64,000 bases of DNA from Qipengyuania flava (GTDB lineage: Bacteria > Pseudomonadota > Alphaproteobacteria > Sphingomonadales > Sphingomonadaceae). The stretch lies in NCBI RefSeq assembly GCF_011762005.1, contig NZ_JAASQU010000004.1, positions 1 to 64,000 on the forward strand, read 5' to 3'. The notes below the pieces were generated by a model. It was not told the origin of the DNA. It saw only the letters and a program-made list of their open reading frames with translations, and made no database searches. Made by a program: the position numbers and the translations under genes. Positions 30,675-39,905 of the stretch are shown here, piece after piece; positions within the stretch are counted from its first letter, which is position 1; each line of letters starts with the position of its first letter.

Positions 30675-32792
30675 TTGAAACTCGTATCCGCGCTGGCCAT
30701 TGCCGCTGCCATGAGCTTTGCACAGAACACCCCTGCCGCCGCACAGGACGGCATCCCCGGCCCCGAACAGGACAGCTACATCTGGCTGGAGGAGGCACGC
30801 AGCGACAAGGCTCTCGACTGGGTGCGCGCCGAGAACGAGCGGACGATGGATCTGCTCGCGGGCGACCCGCGCTATGACGCGGTCAAGGCCGAAGCGCTGG
30901 CAATCTACGATAGCGAAGATCGCATTCCCTATGTGACGATCCGTCCCGACGGCCTCTACAATTTCTGGCAGGACAAGCAGAACCCGCGCGGGCTGGTTCG
31001 CCGCACGACGCTGGAAAGCTATCGCACCGACGATCCGCAGTGGGAAACCGTCCTCGACGTGGATGCGCTGGCTGAAGCCGAGGGGCGTGAATGGGTCTAC
31101 AAGGGTTCGACCTGCCTGCCCCCCGAGCAGCGCCTGTGCATGATCGCGCTGAGCGACGGCGGTGAAGACGCCACCGTACTGCGCGAATTCGACATGGCGG
31201 CGAAGAGCTTCGTGGCGGACGGCTTCGTGCTCGACGAGAAAAGCCAGGGCGGGATCGAGTGGATCGATGCCGATACGCTGCTGGTGGGCCGCGATTTCGG
31301 CGAAGGCACGCTCACCGAGAGCCAGTATCCGCGCACCGCACGCATCTGGAAGCGCGGCACGCCGATCGAACAGGCGGAAGAGATCTGGCGCGGCGAAGAA
31401 GCCGATGTCTGGTCGGGTGCCTCGCTGCTGCGCGATCACACCGGCGAAGTCCACGGCACCTACGCCTTCCGTGCGGTCAGTTTCCACGAGACCGAATATT
31501 ACTGGCAGCATGATGGCGAATGGCTCCGGCTGGAACTGCCGCTCAAGGCTTCGCCCTATGGCCTGATCGACGGCCAGTTGCTGTTCTCGACCGATGTCGA
31601 CTGGGAAGTCGGCGATCAGACCTTCCCCGCCGATGCGCTGGTGTCGGTCGACCTCGAAGCATTCAAGGCCGATCCGAACGGCGCTGCCAAGACGCTGGTC
31701 TGGGCACCGCAGGACAAGCAGACCAAGCAATCCGCGGCCAACACCGCCGAAAGCCTCTACGTCAGCCTGCTCGACAACGTGCGCGGCCGTGTGCTCAAGT
31801 TCGATCATGTCGATGGCGAATGGGTGTCGAGCGAAGTCCAGTTGCCCGACAATTCCACGCTCGATGTCGTGGCCGCTTCGGACGGCTCTGACGAGATCAT
31901 GTATTCGGTGACCGATTTCCTCACCCCGTCGCGGCTCTATTATTCGGACGGCAGCGGCGCACCCGAGGTGCTGAAGACATCGCCGAGCTATTTCGATGCG
32001 CAGGGCATGGAAGTCGAGCAGTACGAGGCGACCAGCGCCGACGGGACCAAGATCCCCTATTTCCTCGTCAAGCCCAAGGGCATGGTGATGGACGGGACCA
32101 ATCCCACGCTGCTGACCGGCTATGGCGGTTTCCAGGTCCCGCGCCTGCCTTCCTATCTCGGTTCGATCGGCAAGATCTGGCTCGAACGCGGTGGGGCATA
32201 CATTCTCGGCAACATGCGGGGCGGCGGCGAATTCGGCCCCGGCTGGCACCAGAGCGCAATTCGCGAAAACAAGCAGCGTACCTGGGACGATTTCCTCGCC
32301 ATCGCCGAAGATGCGATCGCGCGCGGGATCACATCGCCCGAGCATCTCGGTATCCAGGGTGGATCGCAGGGCGGCCTGCTGGTCGGCACCGCCTTCACTC
32401 AGCGTCCCGATCTGTTCAACGCGGCGATCGTCCAGATCCCGCTGTTCGACATGCTTCGCTATCACCTGATCGGTCGCGGCGCTTCCTGGACCGGCGAATA
32501 TGGCGATCCGCGCATCGACGAACAGCGTGCCTGGATCGAGCCCTATTCGCCCTATCAGAAGCTGCTCGAGGGCAAGGACTATCCCGCGCCGTTCTTCTGG
32601 GCCTCGACCGCCGACGACCGCACGCACCCGGCGCATGCGCGCAAGGGCGCGGCGCGCGTCAAGGAACTCGGCCAGGACTATTTCTACTTCGAGGACATGA
32701 CCGGCGGCCATTCGGGCGGGGTGGACAATGAACAGCGCGCCAAGATCCAGGCGTTGCAGATGATCTACTTGCTGCAGCGGCTCGCCGACTGA
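30675..32792 (+). CDS. Prolyl oligopeptidase-family peptidase (S9A), exported
   Basis: A 705-residue serine peptidase of the prolyl oligopeptidase family. A signal peptide covers about residues 1-23 and ends NTPAAAQ. A beta-propeller N-terminal domain is followed by the alpha/beta hydrolase domain with catalytic Ser564 in GGSQGG, an Asp in the STADDRTHPAHA segment and His679 in GGHSGG. The start is TTG at 30675 with GGAGA nine bases upstream; the longer frame from 30618 has no signal. It ends directly against the convergent HNH gene, the two stop codons meeting in TGATCA. Confidence 0.88.
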   Translation: MKLVSALAIAAAMSFAQNTPAAAQDGIPGPEQDSYIWLEEARSDKALDWVRAENERTMDLLAGDPRYDAVKAEALAIYDSEDRIPYVTIRPDGLYNFWQDKQNPRGLVRRTTLESYRTDDPQWETVLDVDALAEAEGREWVYKGSTCLPPEQRLCMIALSDGGEDATVLREFDMAAKSFVADGFVLDEKSQGGIEWIDADTLLVGRDFGEGTLTESQYPRTARIWKRGTPIEQAEEIWRGEEADVWSGASLLRDHTGEVHGTYAFRAVSFHETEYYWQHDGEWLRLELPLKASPYGLIDGQLLFSTDVDWEVGDQTFPADALVSVDLEAFKADPNGAAKTLVWAPQDKQTKQSAANTAESLYVSLLDNVRGRVLKFDHVDGEWVSSEVQLPDNSTLDVVAASDGSDEIMYSVTDFLTPSRLYYSDGSGAPEVLKTSPSYFDAQGMEVEQYEATSADGTKIPYFLVKPKGMVMDGTNPTLLTGYGGFQVPRLPSYLGSIGKIWLERGGAYILGNMRGGGEFGPGWHQSAIRENKQRTWDDFLAIAEDAIARGITSPEHLGIQGGSQGGLLVGTAFTQRPDLFNAAIVQIPLFDMLRYHLIGRGASWTGEYGDPRIDEQRAWIEPYSPYQKLLEGKDYPAPFFWASTADDRTHPAHARKGAARVKELGQDYFYFEDMTGGHSGGVDNEQRAKIQALQMIYLLQRLAD

Positions 32793-33074
32793 TCAGCGGG
32801 GCTTGCGCGTCGGGGCGTGGAAATCGGGCGGCTTGTCGGCCACCCATTCCACGAACCGCGCGAGCGCCTCCTCGGCCAGCAGCGCCCCGCGGTCCGCGCC
32901 GATCCGCGCCAGCTGCGCATTGGTGAAATTGGCGTGGATCGCGCGGTGGCAGATCGGATGGACGGGCACGGTCTCGCGGCCCTTCTTCGCCTTGGGCACG
33001 GGGTGGTGCTGCTGCACGCGCCGCCCCAGCGGACGCTCGCACAGCCAACAGGATGGCCTTACTCCCTCGACCAA
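32793..33074 (-). CDS. Small HNH endonuclease-like protein
   Basis: A 93-residue protein with an HNH-type zinc finger pattern: CWLCER, then VQQHHPVPKAKKG, then HPICHRAIH, then HANFTN. This matches HNH nuclease-fold small proteins. No ATG is available; the first usable start is TTG at 33074, which lies within the last codons of the upstream lipoprotein gene, a 16-base overlap that suggests translational coupling. Function is unknown and could be DNA or RNA cleavage, or none. Confidence 0.7.
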   Translation of the reverse strand: MVEGVRPSCWLCERPLGRRVQQHHPVPKAKKGRETVPVHPICHRAIHANFTNAQLARIGADRGALLAEEALARFVEWVADKPPDFHAPTRKPR

Positions 33075-33661
33075 TCGGGATCCGCCCGCATGGTCTCGTC
33101 GGTGAACAGTTCATCCTCCTGCGCAAAGAGCCGCTCGGCGGCATCGTATTGCACCGGCATATCCGCCTGGCCGCCCGCACAAGGCCGCACTGCAACGAGT
33201 TCGTCATCGCGCATGATCAGCACGCCGTCGCTGATGGCCGGATAGTTCGGCTCGCCCGCCGCGAAATTGGTCCGCACCATCCGGCTGAACACGATGTAGC
33301 GCGTGTCACCAAAGGCAAAGGCGATCTGCGCTTCGCCCCCGCCAGAATACATCGCGCGGGCCCATTTCCCGCCACGCAGGACCAGTTCGGGCTCCTTCGT
33401 GCCAAAGCGATACTGGGCCGGGCCCGCGGATGGCGCGCAGACCGCGAGGCGCTTGCCACCGGGCATTGCGCAGGAGAAAACCGTCTCCTCGCTCGCGGTG
33501 CAGTCCACCTGCTTCGTTGCTGCCGGGGGCGGCACCGGGCTTGCCCCAGTCCGATTGGCCGGGGCTTCCGGGGCCTTGCTGCTTTCCTGCGAAACGGCAT
33601 CACCCTGCTCTGCACCGGCACAACCGGCGAGCAGCAGCATCGAGGCCGCCAGCACCCTCAC
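33059..33661 (-). CDS. Predicted lipoprotein of unknown function
   Basis: A 200-residue protein with a signal ending LLLAGC, so it is predicted to be a lipoprotein, followed by a Pro/Ala/Ser-rich linker and a domain of about 150 residues with four Cys (in VDCTASEE, SCAMP, AVCAP and RPCAGG). No known family is recognised. The GTG start overlaps the glmU stop by four bases (GTGA), and its own stop lies within the start region of the HNH gene. It is thus the middle gene of a glmU-lipoprotein-HNH chain. Confidence 0.75.
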   Translation of the reverse strand: MRVLAASMLLLAGCAGAEQGDAVSQESSKAPEAPANRTGASPVPPPAATKQVDCTASEETVFSCAMPGGKRLAVCAPSAGPAQYRFGTKEPELVLRGGKWARAMYSGGGEAQIAFAFGDTRYIVFSRMVRTNFAAGEPNYPAISDGVLIMRDDELVAVRPCAGGQADMPVQYDAAERLFAQEDELFTDETMRADPDWSRE

Positions 33662-35022
33662 TTCTTGGCGGCGGCCTTCTTCTTTTTCATGGCGTCGTGA
33701 AACCGGTCGGCCCAGCCGGGTTTGACCACCTGTTCGCCGCGCACCATGCGCAGATCGCCGTCGCCGACATCGCGGCTAACCGCGCTGCCTGCGGCGACGA
33801 TCGCATCCGCACCGATCCGCACCGGGGCGATCAGCGCGCTGTTCGAACCGATGAATGCACGTTCGCCGATCACCGTCTTGTGCTTGAAATAGCCATCGTA
33901 ATTGCAGGTAATCGTGCCCGCGCCGATATTGGCACCCGCGCCGACCTCGGCATCGCCGAGATAGGTCAGGTGGCTCGCCTTGGCGCCCTCGCCCAGCGTC
34001 GCCTTCTTCATCTCGACGAAATTGCCGACGAAACTGTCTTTCTCCATCACTGCACCGGGCCGCAGGCGGGCGTAGGGGCCGACCTGCGCGCCCTCGCCGA
34101 CTCTCGCGCCCTCGAGATGGCTGAAGCTCTTGATATGCGCGCCGGTGGCCACCGAGACACCGGGGCCGAACACCACGTTGGGATCGATCGTCACGTCGGG
34201 CGCAAGCTCGGTGTCGTAGCTGAAGAAAACGGTCTCGGGCGCGCGCAAGGTGACGCCTTCAGCCATCCAGTGTTCGCGCTGCTCGCGCTGCCATTGCGCC
34301 TCGGCCGCCGCCAGTTCTGCGCGGCTGTTGATCCCGGTGACTTCTTCGGGTGCTTCGGCAGAAATCACCGCACAGGTGTCGCCATCGGCATTCGCGATGT
34401 TGACGATGTCGACGAGATAATACTCGCCCTGCGCATTGTCGTTGCCGACACGGCGCAGCAGGTCGAACATGTCGGCGCCACGCGCGGCCATCACTCCCGA
34501 ATTGCACAGCCGGCAGGCGCGTTCCTCGTCGCTTGCGTCCTTGAACTCGACCATCTTCTCGATCCGTCCATCGGCATCGGCGATGACCCGGCCGTAATGG
34601 CCCGGTTCGTCGGGTTCGAAACCCAGCACCACAACCTTGGGCGCGTCCTCGGCGTGGAGCCGATCGAGCATGGCTTGCATCGTCTCGCCCTTCACGAAGG
34701 GGACATCGCCGTAAAGGACGAGCACATCGCCCGTGTGCCCGGAGAGGCTTTCTTCCGCCTGCTGCACCGCGTGACCGGTGCCCAGTTGGGGTTCCTGCAG
34801 GCAGGTATCGGCACGCCCGCCGAGCGCCTGGTCCAGCTGGTCGCGCCCCGCGCCCACCACCACGACCTTCCGGGTCGGTTGCAAGGCGTCTACCGTGGCG
34901 AGCAGGTGGTCGAGCATGGGGCGTCCGGCGATCGGATGCAGCACCTTGTGCGTCCGGCTCTTCATGCGGGTGCCCTTGCCCGCGGCAAGGACGATGGCGG
35001 CGAATTCGCGTGAACTGGTCAT
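33658..35022 (-). CDS. glmU: Bifunctional GlmU: glucosamine-1-phosphate acetyltransferase / UDP-GlcNAc pyrophosphorylase
   Basis: A 454-residue GlmU, which acetylates glucosamine 1-phosphate and uridylylates it to UDP-GlcNAc, the precursor of peptidoglycan and LPS. The N-terminal uridylyltransferase domain starts LAAGKGTRMKS (about residues 11-21). The C-terminal left-handed beta-helix is seen in the hexapeptide-like region around GVSVATGAHIKSFSHLEG and GAGANIGAGTITCNYDG. The longer reading frame up to 35169 adds sequence that overlaps gph; the ATG at 35022 begins MTSSREFAAIV. It is divergent from gph. The last bases overlap a lipoprotein gene. Confidence 0.97.
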   Translation of the reverse strand: MTSSREFAAIVLAAGKGTRMKSRTHKVLHPIAGRPMLDHLLATVDALQPTRKVVVVGAGRDQLDQALGGRADTCLQEPQLGTGHAVQQAEESLSGHTGDVLVLYGDVPFVKGETMQAMLDRLHAEDAPKVVVLGFEPDEPGHYGRVIADADGRIEKMVEFKDASDEERACRLCNSGVMAARGADMFDLLRRVGNDNAQGEYYLVDIVNIANADGDTCAVISAEAPEEVTGINSRAELAAAEAQWQREQREHWMAEGVTLRAPETVFFSYDTELAPDVTIDPNVVFGPGVSVATGAHIKSFSHLEGARVGEGAQVGPYARLRPGAVMEKDSFVGNFVEMKKATLGEGAKASHLTYLGDAEVGAGANIGAGTITCNYDGYFKHKTVIGERAFIGSNSALIAPVRIGADAIVAAGSAVSRDVGDGDLRMVRGEQVVKPGWADRFHDAMKKKKAAAKK

Positions 35023-35083
35023 GGCGCGATGCCTTGCCACCAATCGCTTGCAGTTTGAAGAACCTTCCGCCACCGCCTGCCGC

Positions 35084-35755
35084 ATGCCTGACCTGCCTTT
35101 CGCCACCATCGGCTTCGACCTCGACGGAACCCTGCTCGAAACGCACCGCGATCTGGGGGCTGCGGTCAATCATGCGCTCGCGCTGGGCGGCTTCGAACCC
35201 GTGCCCGCCGATCACGCCAGCGATCTGATCGGTGGCGGTGCCAAGATCATGCTGCAACGCGCGGTGGACGAGCAGGGAGGCCTGCCCGAAGAGGAATTCC
35301 GCAAGCTCTACAAGGCCATGCTGGCCTATTATTCGGAGAACAACGCGGTCCACACCCGCCCCTATCCGCATGCGCGCGAAGTGCTCGATCAGTTGCGCGA
35401 CAGCGGCATTGCGATGGTGGTTGTGACCAACAAGTTCGAGAGCTTCGCCCGGCAAATCCTCACCACGCTGGATCTGGCCGACCGGTTCGTGGCGATCATC
35501 GGCGGGGACACGATGGGCAAGGGCAAGGCCAAGCCCGCGCCGGACCCGGTCTTCGAAGCGGTCAAGCGCGGCGGCGGCGGGAGCCTCGCCTTTGTCGGTG
35601 ACAGCTCCTATGACGTCATGGCGGCGCGTGCCGCCGGGGTTCCCGTGATCGGGGCGCGTTACGGCTATTGCGACAAGCCGCGCGGCGAACTGGGCGCCGA
35701 TGCCGAGATCGATTCGCTCGCCGAGCTGATTCCGGCGCTTGCGCGCCTCGACTGA
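35084..35755 (+). CDS. gph: Phosphoglycolate phosphatase (HAD family)
   Basis: A 223-residue HAD hydrolase of the phosphoglycolate phosphatase type. Motif I is FDLDGTLLE near residues 11-19, motif II VVTNK near 112, and motif III/IV contain PAPDPVFEA and FVGDSSYDV. It removes 2-phosphoglycolate formed from damaged DNA ends. The ATG at 35084 is chosen; a longer frame overlaps glmU, which runs the other way. Confidence 0.88.
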   Translation: MPDLPFATIGFDLDGTLLETHRDLGAAVNHALALGGFEPVPADHASDLIGGGAKIMLQRAVDEQGGLPEEEFRKLYKAMLAYYSENNAVHTRPYPHAREVLDQLRDSGIAMVVVTNKFESFARQILTTLDLADRFVAIIGGDTMGKGKAKPAPDPVFEAVKRGGGGSLAFVGDSSYDVMAARAAGVPVIGARYGYCDKPRGELGADAEIDSLAELIPALARLD

Positions 35756-35835
35756 ACGGTCCGCCGCTACGGAATGGCCCCGCGTCATACCGGCTGTTGC
35801 AAGTGCCCAGCGAACGTGCCACGCAGCCGCGCAAA

Positions 35836-35857
35836 TTGACCTTTACGTAAACGACAA
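35836..35857. promoter_or_regulatory. LiuR-like (MerR family) operator upstream of an SDR gene
   Basis: A 22-bp inverted repeat with arms TTGACCTTTAC and GTAAACGACAA and two mismatched pairs, centred between 35846 and 35847. It matches the shape of sites of the MerR-family regulator LiuR, which controls branched-chain acid and fatty acid degradation genes (core TTTACGTAAA). It sits 15 bases before the SDR start codon. The assignment rests on the pattern and context only. Confidence 0.6.
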
Positions 35858-35872
35858 AGCAGGAGCAGCCCC

Positions 35873-36802
35873 ATGAGCATCGACTTCAAGGACAAGGTAG
35901 CCATCGTCACCGGCGCAGGCGGCGGACTGGGTCGCGAATATGCACTCGAACTCGCCCGCCGCGGCGCCAAGGTCGTGGTCAACGATCTCGGTGGTTCGCG
36001 CGACGGCACCGGCCATTCGGACATGGCGCTGCAGGTCGTCGAGGAAATCGAGAAAGCCGGCGGCGAAGCGGTGTCGAACGGCGGCTCGGTTACTGAATAC
36101 GAGCAGATGGAAAAGATGGTCGCCGACGCCAAGCAGAAGTGGGGCGGCGTGCATGTCGTCATCAACAATGCCGGCGTGCTGCGTGACAAGACCTTCGCCA
36201 AGATGACGATGGACGACTTCGAATTCGTCGTCGACGTGCACCTCAACGGTTCGGCGAACGTCACCAAGGCAGTGTGGGAAACCATGCGCGAACAGGCCTA
36301 TGGCCGCGTGCTGATGACCGCTTCGTCGACCGGCCTGTTCGGCAATTTCGGCCAGGCGAACTACGGTGCCGCCAAGCTCGGCCTCGCCGGCCTGACCAAG
36401 ACGCTGCAGCTGGAAGGCGCGAAGTACAACATCAAGATCAACACGATCTCGCCCGTTGCCGGCACGCGCATGACCGAAGACCTGTTCCCCGAGGAAGCCT
36501 TCAAGCTGTTCGATCCGGTGAACGTGGTTCCCGCCGCGCTTTTCCTCGTCAGCGAAGACGCGCCGACCAATGCGATCGTCGGCGCGGGCGCCGGGGGCTT
36601 CCACAGCGCCTGGACCGTCATGAACGACGCGGTCTGGCTCAAGGACGAGGAACGCACGGTCGAAGGCTTTGCCGCAAACTGGGACAAGATCAGCGAGTTC
36701 TCGAACCTCAAGGCCCCGCAGTCGGGCAGCGAGCAGTCGGGCGCGATCCTGACCGCAATGCAGAAGGTGACCGGAACCGGCCCCGACAGCGCCCGCGGCT
36801 GA
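35873..36802 (+). CDS. SDR-family oxidoreductase, HSD17B4-type 3-hydroxyacyl-CoA dehydrogenase-like
   Basis: A 309-residue short-chain dehydrogenase with the cofactor motif TGAGGGLG at 14-21, NNAG near 97, a catalytic Ser in TASSTG and YGAAK at about 163-167. The long form and the C-terminal extension resemble the dehydrogenase domain of peroxisomal multifunctional enzyme 2 (HSD17B4), which acts on 3-hydroxyacyl-CoA. Its upstream LiuR-like site fits a fatty-acid or branched-chain catabolic role. A hydratase partner is not adjacent. The start is the ATG with GCAGGAGC just upstream. Confidence 0.85.
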   Translation: MSIDFKDKVAIVTGAGGGLGREYALELARRGAKVVVNDLGGSRDGTGHSDMALQVVEEIEKAGGEAVSNGGSVTEYEQMEKMVADAKQKWGGVHVVINNAGVLRDKTFAKMTMDDFEFVVDVHLNGSANVTKAVWETMREQAYGRVLMTASSTGLFGNFGQANYGAAKLGLAGLTKTLQLEGAKYNIKINTISPVAGTRMTEDLFPEEAFKLFDPVNVVPAALFLVSEDAPTNAIVGAGAGGFHSAWTVMNDAVWLKDEERTVEGFAANWDKISEFSNLKAPQSGSEQSGAILTAMQKVTGTGPDSARG

Positions 36803-36826
36803 TCCTTCGGACATAAATCAGGAAGG

Positions 36827-36855
36827 GGGCTCGTGCTGCGGCGCGGGCCCTTTTT
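36827..36855 (+). terminator. Rho-independent terminator of the SDR gene
   Basis: A GC-rich stem in which GCTCGTGC pairs with GCGCGGGC, with two G-U wobbles, closed by a TGCG loop and extended by GG/CC, then TTTTT. It lies 24 bases after the SDR stop and just before the convergent DUF2794 gene ending at 36862. Confidence 0.8.
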
Positions 36856-36861
36856 CTTTGC

Positions 36862-37212
36862 TCAGTCGTCGATCGCCTTGAGCAGCCGCCGTTCCACCGG
36901 CGCAATCACGCCAGGCAATTCGTGCCCCCGCTTGAGCACCTGCCCGTGTTCGCCGAACAGCGTCCACATGCCCTGCTTGTTGCGCAGCGCCGGGCGTTTC
37001 TCGATCCGCGCCTGCGGCCGTTCCGCAGCACGGCGGAAAGCAGCGAACACCGCGACATCCCTGGTGAAGTCCATCGCATAGTCGCGCCATTCGCCCGCCG
37101 CGACCATGCGTCCGTAAAGATCGAGGATGCGCGTCAATTCTTCGCGGCTGAACCCCACCTGTTGCGGCCGCCGCCCCGGAAAGGCGACCACCGTTTCCCC
37201 GAGAAAACTCAT
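36862..37212 (-). CDS. DUF2794 domain protein
   Basis: A 116-residue member of the DUF2794 family, found mostly in alphaproteobacteria and of unknown function. Visible conserved pieces are VGFSREELTRILDLYGRMVAAGEWRDYA and FGEHGQVLKRGHELPGVI. The start codon ATG at 37212 shares one base with the cysE stop, so cysE and this gene are translationally coupled. An alternative TTG start three bases upstream is disfavoured. Confidence 0.85.
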   Translation of the reverse strand: MSFLGETVVAFPGRRPQQVGFSREELTRILDLYGRMVAAGEWRDYAMDFTRDVAVFAAFRRAAERPQARIEKRPALRNKQGMWTLFGEHGQVLKRGHELPGVIAPVERRLLKAIDD

Positions 37213-37913
37213 CAATCGTCGGTTCCGCTACGCGGCGCCGGCTCGCGCCCGGCACGCATCGCCTCGACTTCGGCGCGCAGCGCCTTGAGCTCGACCTCGA
37301 GCTTCTCGACGCAGTCGCGACTCACCTCGCGCACGCCCTCGCAAGGGTCGTCGCAGGGTGTGCCGTAGGGAATGAATTCCTTGAGCCATTGTTCGGCGGG
37401 CACCAGCGTGCTGCGCGCCTTCAGACCGATCATGGTTGCGCCTTCTGGCACCTCGTCGGTGACCACCGCGTTGGCACCGATCCGCGCGCGGCGGCCCACG
37501 GTGATCGGCCCAATGACTTGCGCACCCGACCCGATGATCACTTCATCGGAAATGGTCGGATGGCGCTTGCCCCCCTTGCCATTGGTCGGGTTGGTTCCGC
37601 CCAGCGTCACGCACTGGTAGATCGTCACATTGTCGCCGATTTCGGCGGTTTCGCCGATTACCGAGAATCCGTGATCGATGAACAGGTTCTTGCCGATCTT
37701 CGCACCGGGGTGGATGTCGATGGCAGTGACCATCCGGCTCCAGTGATTGACCAGCCGGGCGAGAAAAAACAGCTCGGCCTCGAACAGCCAGTGCGCAATA
37801 CGGTGGTAGAACACCGCCCAGACGCCGGGATAGGTCAGGACCTCCCACCGGCTGCGGGGGGCCGGATCGCGTGCCTTCACGCTGTCGAGATAAGCGACAA
37901 GCCGTTCGAACAT
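37212..37913 (-). CDS. cysE: Serine O-acetyltransferase
   Basis: A 233-residue serine acetyltransferase that makes O-acetylserine for cysteine synthesis. The left-handed beta-helix carries the hexapeptide segments (DIHPGAKIGKNLFIDHG, VIGETAEIGDNVTIYQ), and the catalytic HPTI and GARIGANA-type motifs are in place. It is the shorter form, with less N-terminal helical material than E. coli CysE. A GTG in frame six bases upstream is disfavoured because GGGAG sits nine bases before the ATG at 37913. The C-terminus runs into a coiled tail rich in Glu. Confidence 0.93.
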   Translation of the reverse strand: MFERLVAYLDSVKARDPAPRSRWEVLTYPGVWAVFYHRIAHWLFEAELFFLARLVNHWSRMVTAIDIHPGAKIGKNLFIDHGFSVIGETAEIGDNVTIYQCVTLGGTNPTNGKGGKRHPTISDEVIIGSGAQVIGPITVGRRARIGANAVVTDEVPEGATMIGLKARSTLVPAEQWLKEFIPYGTPCDDPCEGVREVSRDCVEKLEVELKALRAEVEAMRAGREPAPRSGTDD

Positions 37914-37939
37914 CGGCACATTCTCCCATCGGGAAACAA

Positions 37940-38554
37940 TTAAATCAAGCGGGCCTGGTCCGGCCCCTGCACCGCTTCCAACGCGTCACGCCATACAGAT
38001 AGGGTTGCCGGAACCTGCCGTTCAAGGCTGAGCCGGTCGATTTCGGTCACGATTTTCTCGATGGCCGCGTAGCTGCGCTCCATCCGCGGCACGAGATAGG
38101 CGGGGGCACCCTCGCCCATCGCCAGCCCGCGCTGGGCGGCATGCGACAGCATGAGGTCGCGCGCCAGATCGTCATCGGGAGCGCCGATCTCGAGCTGCAG
38201 GGCCGCCCCCATCCGGCTGCGCAGATCGGCCAGTTCGATATCCCAGCGCAGCCCGTCCGCCACCAGCAGCAGCGGGAAGCCATCTTCCTGCGCGCGGTTC
38301 CAGCGGTGGAAAATCTCGGTCTCGTCGAGCCCTTCGACGCCGTCGATCACCCCGCCGGCCTGCTGATTGGCAAACCAGCGCGCGAACAAGGATTTTCCCG
38401 AGCGTGGCGGGCCATGCAGGATCGCGGTTCGGAACGGCCAACTTTCGGGTGCGCGCAGCGCATCGGCAACCGCGCGGTTGCCTACGCCAAGGATGATCGA
38501 GGCGGGTTCGCCGCTTCCGGCGGGAATCAGCGGGAGCGCGATCTGCGAACTCAT
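37940..38554 (-). CDS. hda: DnaA-related protein (Hda/HdaA) of replication control
   Basis: A 204-residue AAA+ fragment similar to domain III of DnaA but without its DNA-binding domain. The P-loop is in GPPRSGKSL near residue 49. Hda-type proteins act with the beta clamp to stimulate ATP hydrolysis by DnaA and prevent over-initiation. The Sphingomonadales version has a degenerate Walker A compared with DnaA. The start MSSQIALPLIP gives the expected clamp-binding N-terminal motif, and the longer frame has no support. It is downstream of a DUF2066 gene by ten bases. Confidence 0.87.
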   Translation of the reverse strand: MSSQIALPLIPAGSGEPASIILGVGNRAVADALRAPESWPFRTAILHGPPRSGKSLFARWFANQQAGGVIDGVEGLDETEIFHRWNRAQEDGFPLLLVADGLRWDIELADLRSRMGAALQLEIGAPDDDLARDLMLSHAAQRGLAMGEGAPAYLVPRMERSYAAIEKIVTEIDRLSLERQVPATLSVWRDALEAVQGPDQARLI

Positions 38555-38564
38555 CGCGAGCGCG

Positions 38565-39836
38565 TCAGCGGCTGATGGCGAGCGCGTTGCTGCCCTGGCG
38601 AACGGTAAAGCCACGGGCGCGCAGGGCATCGGCGAGCTGCGCAATGGAACCGGCGTAGCTCACCGTCATCACCGAGGTCCCGCCGATCGCGGTGCTGCGG
38701 ACGCCCGTACTGCGGACACCGGGGGTCCCGCGCACCGCGGAAATCGAACCGTCGAAGGCCGCCGCGTCCGGCGTTGCGACCTGAACCGTGTAAAGCGCGA
38801 CCGAGCCCTCAGGCGGAGGTGTCTGGATCGGCGCGGCGGTGATCGCATCGCCGCTCTCGGCGGTAGGCTGCGAGGCGCTGGCGGCAGCGCGCTCCTGCGC
38901 CCGCAACGCGCGGCCAAGATCGAGCAGGCGCTGCAATGCAGGGTCGAGTTCGGGCGTGCCGATGTTGAGCGTCGGATCGGGGCGCAGCTTGCCGTCCGCC
39001 AGCGCCAGCGTGAAAATGCGGTCGAAGCGCACAACGGCGCGTTCGAGCATGGCAGGCAATTCGGCGGGCGAAGCCGCAGTCATGTCGAAACCGTCGAGAT
39101 ACTCATTGTCCGGCCCGAACCGCGCGGTGAATGTGCCCTCGATCGGTCCGCCCGGATAGGTGTAGCGCAGCTGCGCAATGGGCACGAGCACATCGGCAGC
39201 ACCGAACTGATCGAGCGCATTGCGCCACCAGGTGCGGCTGCGACGTCCGGTCTGGCCGTAGGTCAGCAGCAGCGAATCGCCACCGGCCCCTGCAGGGCGG
39301 ACATAATCGATGCGGCTCTGCCCGGCCTGGAACTCGGCCCAGGCACGCTGCCAGGGATTGCGCTGCTCATAGACCATCTGCGTTCCGGCAGAGACCGTGA
39401 CCGGGAGCAGCAGCATCGGCGCCGAACGCGTCGCCTCGCCCGCCGCGCCGAGATAGCGTGAGGCGCGCTGGCGGTCGAACACCACGCCCAGCGTCGCGAT
39501 ATAGCGCTTCGGGCCCAGCCGTTCGCGTTCGATGACGATCGCCGACACGAGTCCGGCGATCTGCGAATCGCTCAGGCTCGGACCGTCGAGCCGCGCCCAC
39601 GCCTTGCGCTGCGCCTCTTCCCATGCCTGTTCGCGTGCAGCCGAGCCGCTTTCGGCGCGCACGTCGACCTCGATGCCCATGACCTCGATATCGCTGCTCG
39701 AGGCGATCGGGGCGATACCGCGCTCGCCACCGACCTGTGCCCAAACGACCACGCCGAGCGCGCACAGGCCGGCCAGTACGGCAGCCAGAACAGCGGAGCG
39801 ACGAAGCGCGGGGGTGAGGGAAAGGGTCTGGATCAT
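38565..39836 (-). CDS. DUF2066 domain protein, predicted exported or membrane-anchored
   Basis: A 423-residue protein resembling the DUF2066 family, unknown function. A single N-terminal hydrophobic segment (about residues 14-33, [20 protein letters not shown]) suggests a signal anchor. The central region contains [20 protein letters not shown] and the C-terminal part a helical repeat and Ala-rich linker. The gene is commonly near purM and hda in alphaproteobacteria (from general knowledge) and is here divergent from purM. The ORF extends upstream to 41081, but that segment overlaps purM, so the start ATG at 39836 is used. Confidence 0.75.
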   Translation of the reverse strand: MIQTLSLTPALRRSAVLAAVLAGLCALGVVVWAQVGGERGIAPIASSSDIEVMGIEVDVRAESGSAAREQAWEEAQRKAWARLDGPSLSDSQIAGLVSAIVIERERLGPKRYIATLGVVFDRQRASRYLGAAGEATRSAPMLLLPVTVSAGTQMVYEQRNPWQRAWAEFQAGQSRIDYVRPAGAGGDSLLLTYGQTGRRSRTWWRNALDQFGAADVLVPIAQLRYTYPGGPIEGTFTARFGPDNEYLDGFDMTAASPAELPAMLERAVVRFDRIFTLALADGKLRPDPTLNIGTPELDPALQRLLDLGRALRAQERAAASASQPTAESGDAITAAPIQTPPPEGSVALYTVQVATPDAAAFDGSISAVRGTPGVRSTGVRSTAIGGTSVMTVSYAGSIAQLADALRARGFTVRQGSNALAISR

Positions 39837-39905
39837 GGGGAAAACAGGGCGCCTTTTGCCGAAAGGCTGCTGGAAATCCAAGCGCGAATGCGTAAGGCGG
39901 AACAC

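Noticed and set aside
30552-32711. A 719-residue open frame on the minus strand
   Set aside because: It is the antisense shadow of the S9 peptidase gene, which has a complete catalytic triad.
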